A DNA stretch of 64,000 bases, taken from NCBI RefSeq assembly GCF_024206495.1, contig NZ_JAMBPQ010000031.1, positions 16,705 through 80,704 on the forward strand, in the 5' to 3' direction. Under the pieces are notes generated by a model, which saw nothing but the letters and a program-made list of their open reading frames with translations, had not been told where the DNA came from and did not search any database. The stretch is from Paraburkholderia sp. CNPSo 3272 (lineage in GTDB: Bacteria; Pseudomonadota; Gammaproteobacteria; Burkholderiales; Burkholderiaceae). The translations under genes were made by a program, and so were the position numbers. Numbering within the stretch: the first letter of the stretch is position 1; every line of letters begins with the position of its first letter. Positions 24,545 through 33,419 of the stretch are shown here, piece after piece.

Positions 24545-25747
24545 TCAGGCCTGTTCATGCGTATGCTTGCCCGCCATGAAGCGCGCGTACGCCGCAAGCT
24601 TCGACGCCCCCGTTCCCGAAGTGTGCTCGCACTCCGGACACGTGAATTCGAAACCATCGTCCGCTTGGGACAATTCCGGTTCCCCTTCGTGGCAGTTAGG
24701 ACAACGCGCGGGCAAGGCGACGTGACCATCGACCACGGTGCCGAGACTCGCCAGTTCGGCTGCGCCCAGTCGGCCCGCAGCAGCGAGTGAACACAGCAAG
24801 GACGCGACCGAGGTGTCGAGTCCTTGCTGTCCGCGCAATGCCGCGACCTGGCGGCTGAGCACGTCCACCTCGTCGGAGCGTTCGCGCAGCACCGCGTCAA
24901 GCCGGTCGGCGCGGGCCTTCGCCGTCGCCAGCTGCTGGATGAAATCGAATTCCTTCTTGCTGGCATCGCGCTGGGCCGCCTGCCACGTCGACGACATCGA
25001 GCGCAACGAATCCAGTTCGACCAGCATCGGCTTGACGCGCCGTTCGGCCTCGGCGAGCGCGTCCTTGATCTGCTGCGCGTAGTGCTCGGTGCTCTTGCGC
25101 ATTTCCTCGTGCAAGCCGTCGATACGGTCGCGCAATCCCGCGTTGGTCGTCTGCTCCGCCTCGATCCGCTTGCGCAGAGCGTCATTTTCCGTCTCCAGAC
25201 GCTGTACCAGCACTTCGCGATTGCCATGCGCCGCGACGCCCTGTGCAGAAGCCGCGGCGAGCTGGCGTTCGAGGTCGCGCACCCGCTCATAGGCCGCTTC
25301 CACGCGCGCTTCGCTGCGTTGCAGCATCTCATCGGCAACCGAGCGCCGAGCCTCGGCCTCCCGGGTCGCCTGCTCGGCATCGAGGCGGCTGGCTTCGAAT
25401 TCGGTGCGTTCAGCCTGCAGGGCTTCGCCCGCGAGCGCGAGCGCTTCCTCGAAGAGCGCGCCCAACAACTCGCCGGCGCGCTCTTCCAGCGCGGGCGGTA
25501 TTGCCCCGGCGCCTGCACGCACTTTGGAGGTCGCGCGAATGCGCTGCCAGAAAAGCTCGATGTCCTTGGGGATGTCGCTGGCGCTTCCGGTTTGGGTCAG
25601 CTCACGAACGGCAGCCATGGAGGGCTTGATCTCAAAATCGAAGAACAAGCGTTTGCAGGCGTGTAAGGACAGTTCCTGCCTGCGTGCTCCGTTTTTGCGC
25701 AAATCCTCAATTTCTTCGCGGATTGCTTGGCGGTCTTGGTCTCGCAT
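24545..25747 (-). CDS. KfrA-like DNA-binding coiled-coil protein with C-terminal zinc ribbon
   Basis: The 400-residue protein has three parts. An N-terminal helical DNA-binding domain of the plasmid-type KfrA_N kind occupies about residues 1-105. A long alpha-helical coiled coil runs from about 85 to 310 (LEERAGELLGALFEEALALAGEALQ and many heptads). A C-terminal CPNC-CPEC zinc ribbon lies at about 350-375. KfrA proteins bind their own promoters, form filament-like assemblies and support plasmid or megaplasmid segregation. The zinc ribbon is not part of classical KfrA. The gene points away from the iteron array, and a 9-bp palindrome lies about 150 bp upstream. Confidence 0.75.
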   Translation of the reverse strand: MRDQDRQAIREEIEDLRKNGARRQELSLHACKRLFFDFEIKPSMAAVRELTQTGSASDIPKDIELFWQRIRATSKVRAGAGAIPPALEERAGELLGALFEEALALAGEALQAERTEFEASRLDAEQATREAEARRSVADEMLQRSEARVEAAYERVRDLERQLAAASAQGVAAHGNREVLVQRLETENDALRKRIEAEQTTNAGLRDRIDGLHEEMRKSTEHYAQQIKDALAEAERRVKPMLVELDSLRSMSSTWQAAQRDASKKEFDFIQQLATAKARADRLDAVLRERSDEVDVLSRQVAALRGQQGLDTSVASLLCSLAAAGRLGAAELASLGTVVDGHVALPARCPNCHEGEPELSQADDGFEFTCPECEHTSGTGASKLAAYARFMAGKHTHEQA

Positions 25748-25894
25748 ATTCGTCTTCTCGGCAGGGAGTCGACGAATAATAACAAATTACGTTCTATTTG
25801 CTACGTTTTTGCGCAGCGAGATTATCAAGGTCGCGAAATCGTCATCAACGGCCTCTTTAACGCGTCGCGAGCCGCGATACGCATGGATCTTCCG

Positions 25895-25918
25895 TGAAAC
25901 AAATCGAACTTTGTTTCA
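25895..25918. promoter_or_regulatory. 9-bp palindrome upstream of the KfrA-like gene
   Basis: TGAAACAAA (25895-25903) and TTTGTTTCA (25910-25918) pair perfectly around 6 nt. KfrA proteins are autoregulators, so this is a candidate operator; it could also be an origin element. Confidence 0.45.
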
Positions 25919-26143
25919 TAAGCCCTTGTAAACGCGCGAATTTCTCGGCTGATTCTACTGCGATCCGATGTTTCACGCGAGCGGCCTCGAGGACTTGGCG
26001 CGATGGTGGCTTAGGAGAGGATATCTTTCGGGTAGCTCGCGGGGAATTCTTGCTTGAGAGATATAAAAGTAAACACCTTGATACCGGTTAAAAACGTTAA
26101 CGCCACGGCAAATCCTTACCTGGCGGGGTTTTCCGGCTGCTCG

Positions 26144-27496
26144 GGTGAAGCTTTACGGGACCTTGGGTGAGCCCCTGCGGGACAGATGGGTGACGGGCTT
26201 CGGGAACGCCGGTGAGCTACTGCAGGAGAGGACGTGAGCGGGTTCAGGAGTGGTGCGATTCTTGACTCTCGGGCAAGGGTGAGCCAATGCGGGAGGCCAC
26301 GGCCGGGCATGTCGCGCGCCGCCGGGCTCGGCGCGGATGTTACGGGAAATGCAACGGTGAGCGGATTCGGGAGCATCGATTGACGCCATTTTTTGGCTAA
26401 ATCGAGGGGTTGAAACGTGTGGGGTGAGAGGAAGCGGGAAAAAATGCGGATCGACGGTGAAGTTTTTCGGGAGCCAACGCCCGAAATCGGGCGAAATAGG
26501 GACCTTTGAGCTTGCAGGTGAGCTTTTTCGGGAGCATGCATCCTGGCCGTGCGGGATCTGCCGCCTGCTCGCAGGATGTCTCGACGACTCCTCCCGGTGG
26601 AAGGTGAGGATTTTCGGGAGCTTGCCGCAGCGCCGCGAAACACGTGACATCCGTCGATGCGTGGACGGATAAGGTGAGGCTTTTCGGGGGCAATTTCGTG
26701 CAGATTTCATGCCAAAGGTGAGCGAATTCGGGAGGAAGTTGGTGTTCACTGCGCTGCAGACGCCGAAATTGCAGGGGGGCCAACGGCCTTTCTCCCGGCT
26801 CAGATCCGGCTTAGGTGAGAATCTTCGGGAGGACTTTCCTGGCAAACCGGTACTTGGCCGGATCCTCCATCTCCCTCTGAGGTGAGGTAATGCGGGAGCC
26901 GGTATCGCATTTCCCCCTGCAACGCATGCGGATAAGTCACGGAATCCATTGGTTTTTTCTTTGCGGTGCCGTGAATGGTGAGGATTTTCGGGAGGTTCCA
27001 CGGCGGTGCAGCGGAACCGTACCCGGAGGCGATAGGTGAGGACTTTCGGGACCTAGTGCTGCGTGGCAGCCCCAGCGACGGCGCTTTGGGCGCGGGTGAA
27101 CTTGTTTGGCCCGCGCGCCGACAGGTGAGAATTTTCGGGAGACCTTGGGCACATATCGGCGACTAGTCGATGCTTTTGACGCTCGATTGCCGTGTCGGGC
27201 GGCTTTTGCCTTCTCATTTTGGACTTCCTGATCGCTTTGCCCGCAGGACACGCCGAGCGTTGCTGCAGTGCGATCGCATCGCCGCGGACTTTTTAGTCGG
27301 CGGCCGGTCGGTAGCCAGGATTCGTGACCATCGAAAGACTTTTCTCACCGGACGCCTGAAAATATTTAAGGTGAGGAGATACGGGAGCTGATGGCGACCC
27401 TTGGTGCACCGACAGAAATGTGGAATGCGCCGGATCGTGCATGACGCAAAGCGCCCGGCTGGATGGGCGTCTGGCCAACGGTGAGGCGATACGGGA
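26144..27496 (+). repeat. Iteron array: twenty direct 17-bp repeats (RepA-binding type)
   Basis: Consensus GGTGAGNNNNTTCGGGA, all on the plus strand. Starts are 26144, 26166, 26189, 26211, 26233, 26278, 26356, 26423, 26456, 26517, 26603, 26673, 26717, 26814, 26881, 26977, 27035, 27124, 27370 and 27480. The first five are spaced 22-23 bp (two helical turns) and the sixth is two periods further on. The others are spaced 33-246 bp. Copies at 26603 and 26977 are identical. Two degenerate half-copies follow at 27506 and 27543. The last copies lie within 140 bp of the repA start, so RepA binding may also repress repA. Confidence 0.92.
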
Positions 27497-27616
27497 AGGC
27501 GTGGCGGTGAGCGACGCGCGAGAGATGCGCATCACCGGCAATGGTGAGGGAGGCCCTATAGACGCCTATCACCACAGACGGTATCCTTTCGCGAAATTCT
27601 CTCCTCGACCCGACGC

Positions 27617-28975
27617 ATGGCCACGAAGCGCGTGAAAAAGACCGATGTGGTAAGCCCCAGCTCGGCGGAATTGCGCAAGGCCGTCGAGGCGATCGCGATC
27701 CAGCCGAAGAGCGGCAAGATCACCTTGCTGACCCGCAAGCTGTTCAACGTCCTGCTGGCCGTCGCCCAGCAGGCCGATGAGTCTGGCGATACCTACCGTG
27801 CGCTGCTGTCCGACATCGTCGCCAACTCGGCGTTCGATTCGAACGATACCGCGCTCGTGAAGGAGCATCTGCGCCGCATGGTGTCGGTGCAGGTCGAATG
27901 GAGCCAGGGCACGTCGAGCCAGAAGCCCGGCCGCAAGTGGGGTATCTCCACGCTGATTGCGGACGCGGAAATTCTCGAGGATCCGCAAACCCGTCGCGTC
28001 TGGGTGGAGTTCTCCTTCGCGCCGAAAATCAAGAAGAAGCTGCTGGATCCTGTCCAGTACGCCCGCCTGAGCCTGCAATTCCAGAGCCAGTTGCGCAGCA
28101 GTGCGGGGCTGGCGCTCTACGAGATCTGTGTGCGCTATCTGACCAACCCCAGCCATCTGACGATGCGCGAGACCTGGGAGTGGTGGCGCCCGATCCTTTC
28201 CGGTACCCCCGACACCGAAGCGGGCGACGAAGCCAAACGCGAATACAAGTATTTCAAGCGCGATTATCTGCGGCCCGCGATTGCCGAAGTCAACGCGGTC
28301 ACGAACATCTTCGTCGAGTTGATCGAGCATCGCGAAGGGCGCCGTGTCGCCGAAATCCAGTTTCGCGTGACCGAGCGCAAACAGCCGATGCTTGCGCTCG
28401 ACGAGCATCCGAATGTGTTCGACAGCACGCTCGTCGACCGCATGGTCAAGATCGGGATTCCGCTCAAGGAAGCGCAGTCGCTTTATGCCGACAGCGAGGA
28501 AAACCGCATTCGCGCCGCGCTGCAACTGACCGAGCAGCGCATGCGCAGTACGAGCTTGCCGCCTGTACGCAGCGCCGCGGCGCTGTTCAAGGACGCGTTG
28601 AAGAAGGGCTATGCGCCGCCGGTCGAGACCGCGGCAGGCGCCGCACCGGCCGTTGGCCGCAGCGCGGCGGCAGCGATCACAGCCGACGATCCCAAAGCGC
28701 GGCTGCTCGATGAATACGCGGCTTATCGGCGCAAGGAGGCGCGCTCGCTTTACGAGGAGCAGGGCGACATGGAGCGCGAACTGGCGCGCCAGTCGTTTGA
28801 AACAGATGAATTGCCTGGGCTGGGCTCGCATTTGCGCGATGACTGGCGTCGTCGCGGGCTCGAATCGAAACTGGCCGATACGGCGTTCTTCGACTGGCTC
28901 GCGCGCAAGACATGGGGCGAACCGACCGACGGCGATCTGCTCGCGTTCACGCTGAGTCAGACGCGCGCTGCCTGA
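27617..28975 (+). CDS. repA: Replication initiator protein (Rep_3 / winged-helix RepA)
   Basis: The 452-residue protein resembles initiators of Burkholderiaceae chromids and megaplasmids. The tandem winged-helix region covers about residues 25-270 (ITLLTRKLFNVLLAVAQQADESGDTYRALLSDIVANSAFDSND, SLQFQSQLRSSAGLALYEICVRYLTNPSHLTMRETWEWWRPIL, YKYFKRDYLRPAIAEVNAVTNIFVELIEHREGRRVAEIQFRV). Its C-terminal part is less conserved and carries an Ala-rich linker at about 335-360. It should bind the 17-mers upstream and open the origin. Convergent with parB, 136 bp apart. Confidence 0.92.
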   Translation: MATKRVKKTDVVSPSSAELRKAVEAIAIQPKSGKITLLTRKLFNVLLAVAQQADESGDTYRALLSDIVANSAFDSNDTALVKEHLRRMVSVQVEWSQGTSSQKPGRKWGISTLIADAEILEDPQTRRVWVEFSFAPKIKKKLLDPVQYARLSLQFQSQLRSSAGLALYEICVRYLTNPSHLTMRETWEWWRPILSGTPDTEAGDEAKREYKYFKRDYLRPAIAEVNAVTNIFVELIEHREGRRVAEIQFRVTERKQPMLALDEHPNVFDSTLVDRMVKIGIPLKEAQSLYADSEENRIRAALQLTEQRMRSTSLPPVRSAAALFKDALKKGYAPPVETAAGAAPAVGRSAAAAITADDPKARLLDEYAAYRRKEARSLYEEQGDMERELARQSFETDELPGLGSHLRDDWRRRGLESKLADTAFFDWLARKTWGEPTDGDLLAFTLSQTRAA

Positions 28976-29111
28976 GTCAGGCGTGGCCGGCCCGTGCAAT
29001 GCGAGGCGGTGGTAGTGGGGCTGTTCGGTTGATGGGGAGGTGTGAAAGATCCTGCCGTCCATCGTCGACGGTCCGCCTTGTACGCGGCAGCCGTCGACAT
29101 ATTTTCCAACG

Positions 29112-30191
29112 TTATTTCGTCTTCAGGATCTGCTCGATCTGCTGAAGAATCGCGTCGCGTCGATCTTTGGAAAGTCCCTTCAGACGCAACTCGAGACGGT
29201 CGTCGCCATATGACTTCAGGTCGCCGACGGCAACACCATCCAGTTTGATCTCCAGCCGTTGCGCGTAGCGTTGCCGCCCAGCCGGTTTTGGGCTTTCCTG
29301 CGCGCTCGCCCGGCCTTTCACGATTTCCGCAACCTGACGCGTGCTGAGGTCGTCGGCAACGATGCGGTTGATGAGACGCAGCGTGGCATCGGTGCCGCGC
29401 GCGCCGTGATAGCGCCCGACCTGATAGGCCATGTTCGAGCCGAAGCGGTCCGGGCGTGCCACCATTTCCTGCATGACCGATTCCGGCAACTTGCCGATCG
29501 ATAGCGCAACTGCCACCGTCGATTCGTCGAGGCCGAGGTGATCCGCCAGTTCGCGTTGACTCTGAAAATGTTTTTCGTCGATGAATCGCTTCCACACCAC
29601 CGCGTTATCGAAAACGGTTTGCGAATCGCGCTGGACGTTCAGGTCGTAACCGAGCTTGTAGCTCTGAATGCCAATAGGCAGGTCGACGACGATTGCCTTG
29701 ACGACTTCCTTGTTCGCTTCTTTCAGTGCCCGCACGCGACGGCCACCGTCGCTCACGTAGTAACTGCCCGGCGCCGCGTAGTCGGGAATCACATGGATCG
29801 CCTGCTGCTGCCCTTGCTTCGCAAGATTGACAGCGAGTTCTGCGATAGATGCCTTCAGATAAAAGTGACGCGGATTGAAGGGGCTCGGCTTGATGTCCTT
29901 GAGCGGCAATTCGATGATTTGCCCCGGACGGTAGCCTTGGGCGATGCGCCAGCCGCGGTATTCGGTCGACTCGTTTTCGAGGCCCGGTGCATCGTCGAGA
30001 ATCGGTTCGACCGCAGATTCAAGGCCGGTCACCAGCGCAGGCTGACTCGAGCGCCCAGCAACTTCGCGCGTTATCGGCTTATCCTGGACGAGTCCGTCGA
30101 TGGCGTTGAGGCGGTCAAGTGCAGTGCGCTTCTCGCTGCTCGTCGTATCTGGGCGAGCTTGAAAGCCTTTGGCGAATTGGGAGGGTTTCAT
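29112..30191 (-). CDS. parB: Chromosome partitioning protein ParB
   Basis: The 359-residue ParB has an N-terminal ParB/Srx nucleotide-binding domain (IELPLKDIKPSPFNPRHFYLKASIAELAVNLAKQGQQQ) with the CTP-binding motif GGRRVRA. A central helix-turn-helix for parS is at about 205-235 (RELADHLGLDESTVAVALSIGKLPESV). A C-terminal dimerisation domain ends ILQQIEQILKTK. ParB loads at parS and slides as a CTP-dependent clamp. It is in one operon with parA; the 24-bp gap between them contains a parS palindrome. Confidence 0.95.
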   Translation of the reverse strand: MKPSQFAKGFQARPDTTSSEKRTALDRLNAIDGLVQDKPITREVAGRSSQPALVTGLESAVEPILDDAPGLENESTEYRGWRIAQGYRPGQIIELPLKDIKPSPFNPRHFYLKASIAELAVNLAKQGQQQAIHVIPDYAAPGSYYVSDGGRRVRALKEANKEVVKAIVVDLPIGIQSYKLGYDLNVQRDSQTVFDNAVVWKRFIDEKHFQSQRELADHLGLDESTVAVALSIGKLPESVMQEMVARPDRFGSNMAYQVGRYHGARGTDATLRLINRIVADDLSTRQVAEIVKGRASAQESPKPAGRQRYAQRLEIKLDGVAVGDLKSYGDDRLELRLKGLSKDRRDAILQQIEQILKTK

Positions 30192-30199
30192 TCAGGGTC

Positions 30200-30215
30200 C
30201 TTTATGCGCATAAAG
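30200..30215. promoter_or_regulatory. parS site 1 (between parA and parB)
   Basis: CTTTATGCGCATAAAG is a perfect 16-bp palindrome. It ends exactly at the parA stop codon, filling most of the parA-parB gap. The same palindrome recurs at 30982 and 31135. Its core resembles the parS reported for chromosome 2 of Burkholderia cenocepacia (from memory). Confidence 0.85.
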
Positions 30216-30878
30216 TCAGGGGAGCATCGCCGCAATCTCGTCGGCGCATGCGCGCACTTCCACTGCGGCGAGGCGAGCGCCGCGGTCGTTCATTTGCAGA
30301 ACCGTCTGGCCTAGGGCCATCGCCTGCTTGTACGCCTCACGTGTGGGAATCTGCGTTCTGAGCAGAGGGAAACCAAGCTCTTCAAGCGCGCGCTTCAGCT
30401 CGCGGGTGAGCATGCGCTTCTCTTCGGTCTTGTTCAGCAGGAATACCGCGCGCAGATCTTCGTTCATGACCTGAGCCTGCTGGATGAGTTTCACGAGACC
30501 GACACTCGACCAGTAGTCGGCCGGAGAAGACGAGGTCGGAATGACTGCCACGGTCGCGGCCAGCAACACCACACCGGAGACCTTTTCGGTAATCGACGGC
30601 GGGCAGTCCACAACGATCACGTCGTAGTCGTTGACGAACTTCTTGATTTCTCGGTGGATCTGGCCACCGGCTTCGGAAAGATTGACGACGGGGAACGGGA
30701 TGCCGGTATCACCATCGGCGGACGCACTGGCCCAATGGACCAGCGTGTTCTGGCCATCGGCATCCACCACGAGAACCCGCTTCCCCTTCTCGTGAAAGGC
30801 CGCGCCGAGATGCATCGCGATCGTGCTCTTGCCGACTCCGCCTTTTTGTTGCGTGACTGCGATTATCTCTGCTGCCAA
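30216..30878 (-). CDS. parA: Chromosome partitioning ATPase ParA
   Basis: The 220-residue ParA/Soj-type ATPase has the deviant Walker A motif KGGVGKST (residues 12-19), Walker A' VLVVDADGQN and Walker B VIVVDCPPS. There is no N-terminal helix-turn-helix, so it is the small (type Ib-like or chromosomal) form that does not itself repress its operon. It moves ParB-parS complexes over the nucleoid. It is the first gene of the parAB operon; two parS sites lie upstream. Confidence 0.95.
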   Translation of the reverse strand: MAAEIIAVTQQKGGVGKSTIAMHLGAAFHEKGKRVLVVDADGQNTLVHWASASADGDTGIPFPVVNLSEAGGQIHREIKKFVNDYDVIVVDCPPSITEKVSGVVLLAATVAVIPTSSSPADYWSSVGLVKLIQQAQVMNEDLRAVFLLNKTEEKRMLTRELKRALEELGFPLLRTQIPTREAYKQAMALGQTVLQMNDRGARLAAVEVRACADEIAAMLP

Positions 30879-30981
30879 TTGGTATTCTCCTTTTTGCTAT
30901 TAGCATGGGATTTTACCTGGAATGTTTTTCAGTTCAATGATTTTTGGCGTAATTCGCAGCCAAATTAGCCATTCGGACAAG

Positions 30982-30997
30982 GTTTATGCGCATAAAG
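30982..30997. promoter_or_regulatory. parS site 2
   Basis: GTTTATGCGCATAAAG: the 14-bp core TTTATGCGCATAAA (30983-30996) is a perfect palindrome identical to site 1. It lies about 105 bp upstream of parA. The 499-bp stretch 30879-31377 holds this site, site 3 and no gene that I can see. Confidence 0.85.
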
Positions 30998-31134
30998 CTC
31001 GGGCGGGGGCGTGTGCAGCCGCGTAGCGGTCGCCTGCGGCACCGGCATTCGCCTTAGCGACGCCTCTTTTGCATAGCGTGGATCGGTGGAACACCGGCGC
31101 ACTGGAAGGTGACCACCATGCAAGCGCCTCGCCG

Positions 31135-31150
31135 CTTTATGCGCATAAAG
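31135..31150. promoter_or_regulatory. parS site 3
   Basis: CTTTATGCGCATAAAG, identical to site 1, lies 257 bp upstream of the parA start. Confidence 0.85.
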
Positions 31151-31377
31151 TCCACCCCCATCGCCCTCCCGGCTCGCACAAGCGCGCAAACGCGCGACCG
31201 AACGGCCTCGCCGCGAAGGTCACACGCGCCCGCCTTGGCAACCACCGTGACGAGAGCACCCAAGCCTCGTCGGCAGAAGCTCCATACGCGTGCCTGCGCG
31301 CCCCCCGGGTAAAATCGCAGCCATTCCCCGGCGTCGCCGAGGCTTACCCACCACTCCCCTCTCGTACTTCCGACGTC

Positions 31378-31731
31378 ATGATCACGATCTACCACAACCC
31401 CCGCTGCTCCAAGTCCCGCGCGGCGTGCGAACTGGTGTCCACCGCGAAGGCGGACGAGCCAGTCGAGGTGATTGAATACCTCAAGCAGCCGCTCACCGTC
31501 GACCAACTGAAGGCGCTGCACGCGATGCTGGGCGGCCCGCTGCTCGACATGGTCCGCACCGGCGAAACCGAGTACACGGATCTCGGCCTCGACTCCCCCG
31601 GCGTCACAGGTGATCAGCTCTACGAAGCAATTGTGCGGCATCCGATTTTGCTGCAGCGACCCATCGTCGTACGCCATGGCCGTGCGGTGATCGGCCGCCC
31701 GACCGAAAACATCGCGGCGCTGTTTAGTTGA
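31378..31731 (+). CDS. ArsC family reductase (arsenate reductase / Spx-like)
   Basis: The 117-residue thioredoxin-fold protein has the glutaredoxin-linked ArsC signature YHNPRCSKSRAACELV with catalytic C10. The downstream Arg-containing segments LDMVRTGETEY and LLQRPIVVRHGRAVIGRP are also present. This class reduces arsenate with glutathione and glutaredoxin in E. coli; stand-alone members such as YfgD are less well defined. There are no other arsenic genes here, so arsenate resistance is uncertain. Confidence 0.88.
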   Translation: MITIYHNPRCSKSRAACELVSTAKADEPVEVIEYLKQPLTVDQLKALHAMLGGPLLDMVRTGETEYTDLGLDSPGVTGDQLYEAIVRHPILLQRPIVVRHGRAVIGRPTENIAALFS

Positions 31732-31909
31732 GATCGCTGGACTGAATGCATTGGGCTGCTCAACCACCCAAAGCGAGCGAATCGCGAGCACAATAGACCG
31801 CGTGCACGGAAGAGGTGCAATCACTGGCATGCACGCACAGAAATTGCATCTTTGCTAACCTGCAGAAGAATCCGACGCGAGGCCCGTATTTATCGGCTCT
31901 CCACGCTAG

Positions 31910-31970
31910 TTGTCCACAAGCTTATGCCCAAAATCTGTGGATAAATTCGCGTTACCCCCGGTTATCCACA
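31910..31970. promoter_or_regulatory. Cluster of three DnaA boxes
   Basis: TTGTCCACA (31910-31918), TGTGGATAA (31936-31944, minus-strand TTATCCACA) and TTATCCACA (31962-31970) lie within 61 bp. Two are perfect consensus boxes; the first has one change. They sit in the 352-bp gap between arsC and the FMN reductase gene, on the far side of parA from the iterons. Confidence 0.7.
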
Positions 31971-32083
31971 GCGCCTCGCCGACGCCGGGCAGGTCCGCGC
32001 GTGCGCGCATCGCCGGAATGCGCAGGCGACTATGATGATGCTTCCTTCCACTGCGCTTCATGCGCGCTTCCGAGGAAACCGAA

Positions 32084-32638
32084 ATGGCCTACAAGATCGC
32101 AGTTGTGGTCGGCAGTCTGCGCAAGGATTCATTCAACCGGCAACTCGCACACGCGGTGACGTCGCTGGCCCCCGCCGATTTTACTTTCGAATATCTCGAC
32201 ATCGGCGGCCTGCCGCTCTACAGCCAGGATTACGACGCTGATTATCCCGAGGTGGCGCGCCATCTCAAGCAGCAGATCGAAGCCGCCGACGCCCTGCTAT
32301 TCGTCACGCCCGAGTACAACCGCTCGATTCCTGGCGTGCTGAAAAACGCGCTCGACTGGGGTTCGCGGCCGTGGGGCACGAATTCGTGGCGCGGCAAGCC
32401 GGGCGCGGTGCTCGGCACGTCGGTGGGAGCGACCGGCACAGCGCTCTCGCAGCAACATCTGCGCAACGTGCTCGCCTATCTCGACGTCGCCCTGCTCGGG
32501 CAGCCTGAGATGTTCATCAAGCACGAGCCGAGCCGCATCAACGAGAAAGGCGAGATCGTCAGCGAAGATACGCGCAAATTCCTGCAGGGCTTCGTCGATT
32601 CGTACGTGGCCTGGGTCAAGCGCCAGCTCGGCCGCTGA
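32084..32638 (+). CDS. NAD(P)H-dependent FMN reductase
   Basis: The 184-residue flavodoxin-fold protein has GSLRKDSFNRQLA (phosphate-binding loop) and the FMN/dimer motif TPEYNRSIPGVLKNALDWGSRP, typical of the NADPH-dependent FMN reductase/ChrR-like quinone reductase family. It reduces flavin, quinones or azo compounds in the cytoplasm. ATG 32084 is chosen because GAGGA precedes it by 7 nt and MAYKIAV begins the fold; an upstream ATG at 32060 adds 8 unlikely residues. Confidence 0.88.
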   Translation: MAYKIAVVVGSLRKDSFNRQLAHAVTSLAPADFTFEYLDIGGLPLYSQDYDADYPEVARHLKQQIEAADALLFVTPEYNRSIPGVLKNALDWGSRPWGTNSWRGKPGAVLGTSVGATGTALSQQHLRNVLAYLDVALLGQPEMFIKHEPSRINEKGEIVSEDTRKFLQGFVDSYVAWVKRQLGR

Positions 32639-32678
32639 CGCCTGATCACAGCCCACCCGGCATTTTGCGCTGGCGCGC

Positions 32679-33419
32679 TCAATGCAACGTGCGCCGCTGC
32701 CCCGGCATGTCCTTGTGGTGCTCGGGCGTATCTTCCTCGTACTCGAGGAATTCGTCCGGGATTTGCGGCGCGACGCCCGCTGCGGGTCGCGTCGCTTCGG
32801 GCGCGCCAGGAACGTCCACGTGATGCGCGCCCATCACCGCTCCGGCGCCCGGTGCGCTTGCGGATGTGAGCACGGTCGCTTCGGCTTCACTCGTCGGCCG
32901 CATCGGTTCGACGGTGGGGTCGATGTGGGGGTCGATGGGGTCGAGCGTCGGGTCAACCGAGCCTGGTTCGCGCGCTGCTTCGGTCTGCGCGGCACGGCGG
33001 CGCATGGCATCGGCGAATTCTGAGAGACCCAGTTCGTCGAGCGCCGAGTGCTCGCGCGCGACCGGGCGGTCCGTCGCGGGCCATGCCCACGGCGTGCCGC
33101 GTAGCGCGACTTCCGTCGCATGCTCCTCGCGCAGCGTCTCGTACGCGAGGTTGGCATGCGCCTCGTCACTGACGTGCACGCCGATGCGCACCGCTTCACC
33201 CGGCGGCGGCGTCATGCCCGACTGGGCCTCAGTGGTGCGACGCACATCGCCCGTCGACGAGAAAAAACTTCCCACGAGCCGCTCGATGCCGGCCAGCACG
33301 CCCTCTGTGCGCGCCTGCAGGTCGATGTCGGCCGCCGCGAAGCCGCGCTGCAGCAGCGCGGCCTGCCCGTGGCGTGCTTCTTCGTAGGTCTGGAAAACGC
33401 CGGTCACGGTCTGTTTCAT
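32679..33419 (-). CDS. Hypothetical protein with general-stress-protein-17M-like N-terminus
   Basis: The 246-residue protein starts VTGVFQTYEEARHGQAALLQRGFAAADIDLQAR, a pattern seen in GSP17M/YflT-like stress proteins where a beta-alpha-beta unit handles a slider helix. The fold seems to cover about residues 1-110 (SDEAHANLAYETLREEHATEVAL). The rest is low-complexity and acidic, with a repeated DPxxDP segment (VDPTLDPIDPHIDPTVEPM) and a charged tail. Function unknown. Confidence 0.6.
   Translation of the reverse strand: MKQTVTGVFQTYEEARHGQAALLQRGFAAADIDLQARTEGVLAGIERLVGSFFSSTGDVRRTTEAQSGMTPPPGEAVRIGVHVSDEAHANLAYETLREEHATEVALRGTPWAWPATDRPVAREHSALDELGLSEFADAMRRRAAQTEAAREPGSVDPTLDPIDPHIDPTVEPMRPTSEAEATVLTSASAPGAGAVMGAHHVDVPGAPEATRPAAGVAPQIPDEFLEYEEDTPEHHKDMPGQRRTLH

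Larger units (their letters stand above)
25748..27616. other. Replication origin region of the secondary replicon
   Basis: This 1.87-kb gene-free stretch lies between the KfrA-like gene and repA. AT-rich blocks lie at about 25770-25805 and 26055-26105, the second next to the phased repeats and a good candidate for the duplex-unwinding element. Twenty 17-mers follow (26144-27496). A near-consensus DnaA box (TTATCCGCA on the minus strand, one mismatch) is at 26927-26935. The layout of initiator gene, directly repeated iterons, AT-rich element and partition genes is that of iteron-controlled megaplasmid and chromid origins. Confidence 0.85.

Noticed and set aside
26116..27251. Several long frames crossing the iteron array
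   Set aside because: They arise from the repeated 17-mers themselves (recurring KSSP/ENPH-type peptides) and have no conserved domain.
27506..27559. Two further GGTGAG words after the last clear iteron
   Set aside because: They lack the CGGGA arm at the right distance, so they are counted only as degenerate half-copies.
27569..29062. 497-codon frame on the minus strand across repA
   Set aside because: It is antisense to the well-supported initiator gene and Arg/His-rich, as expected of a shadow frame in GC-rich DNA.
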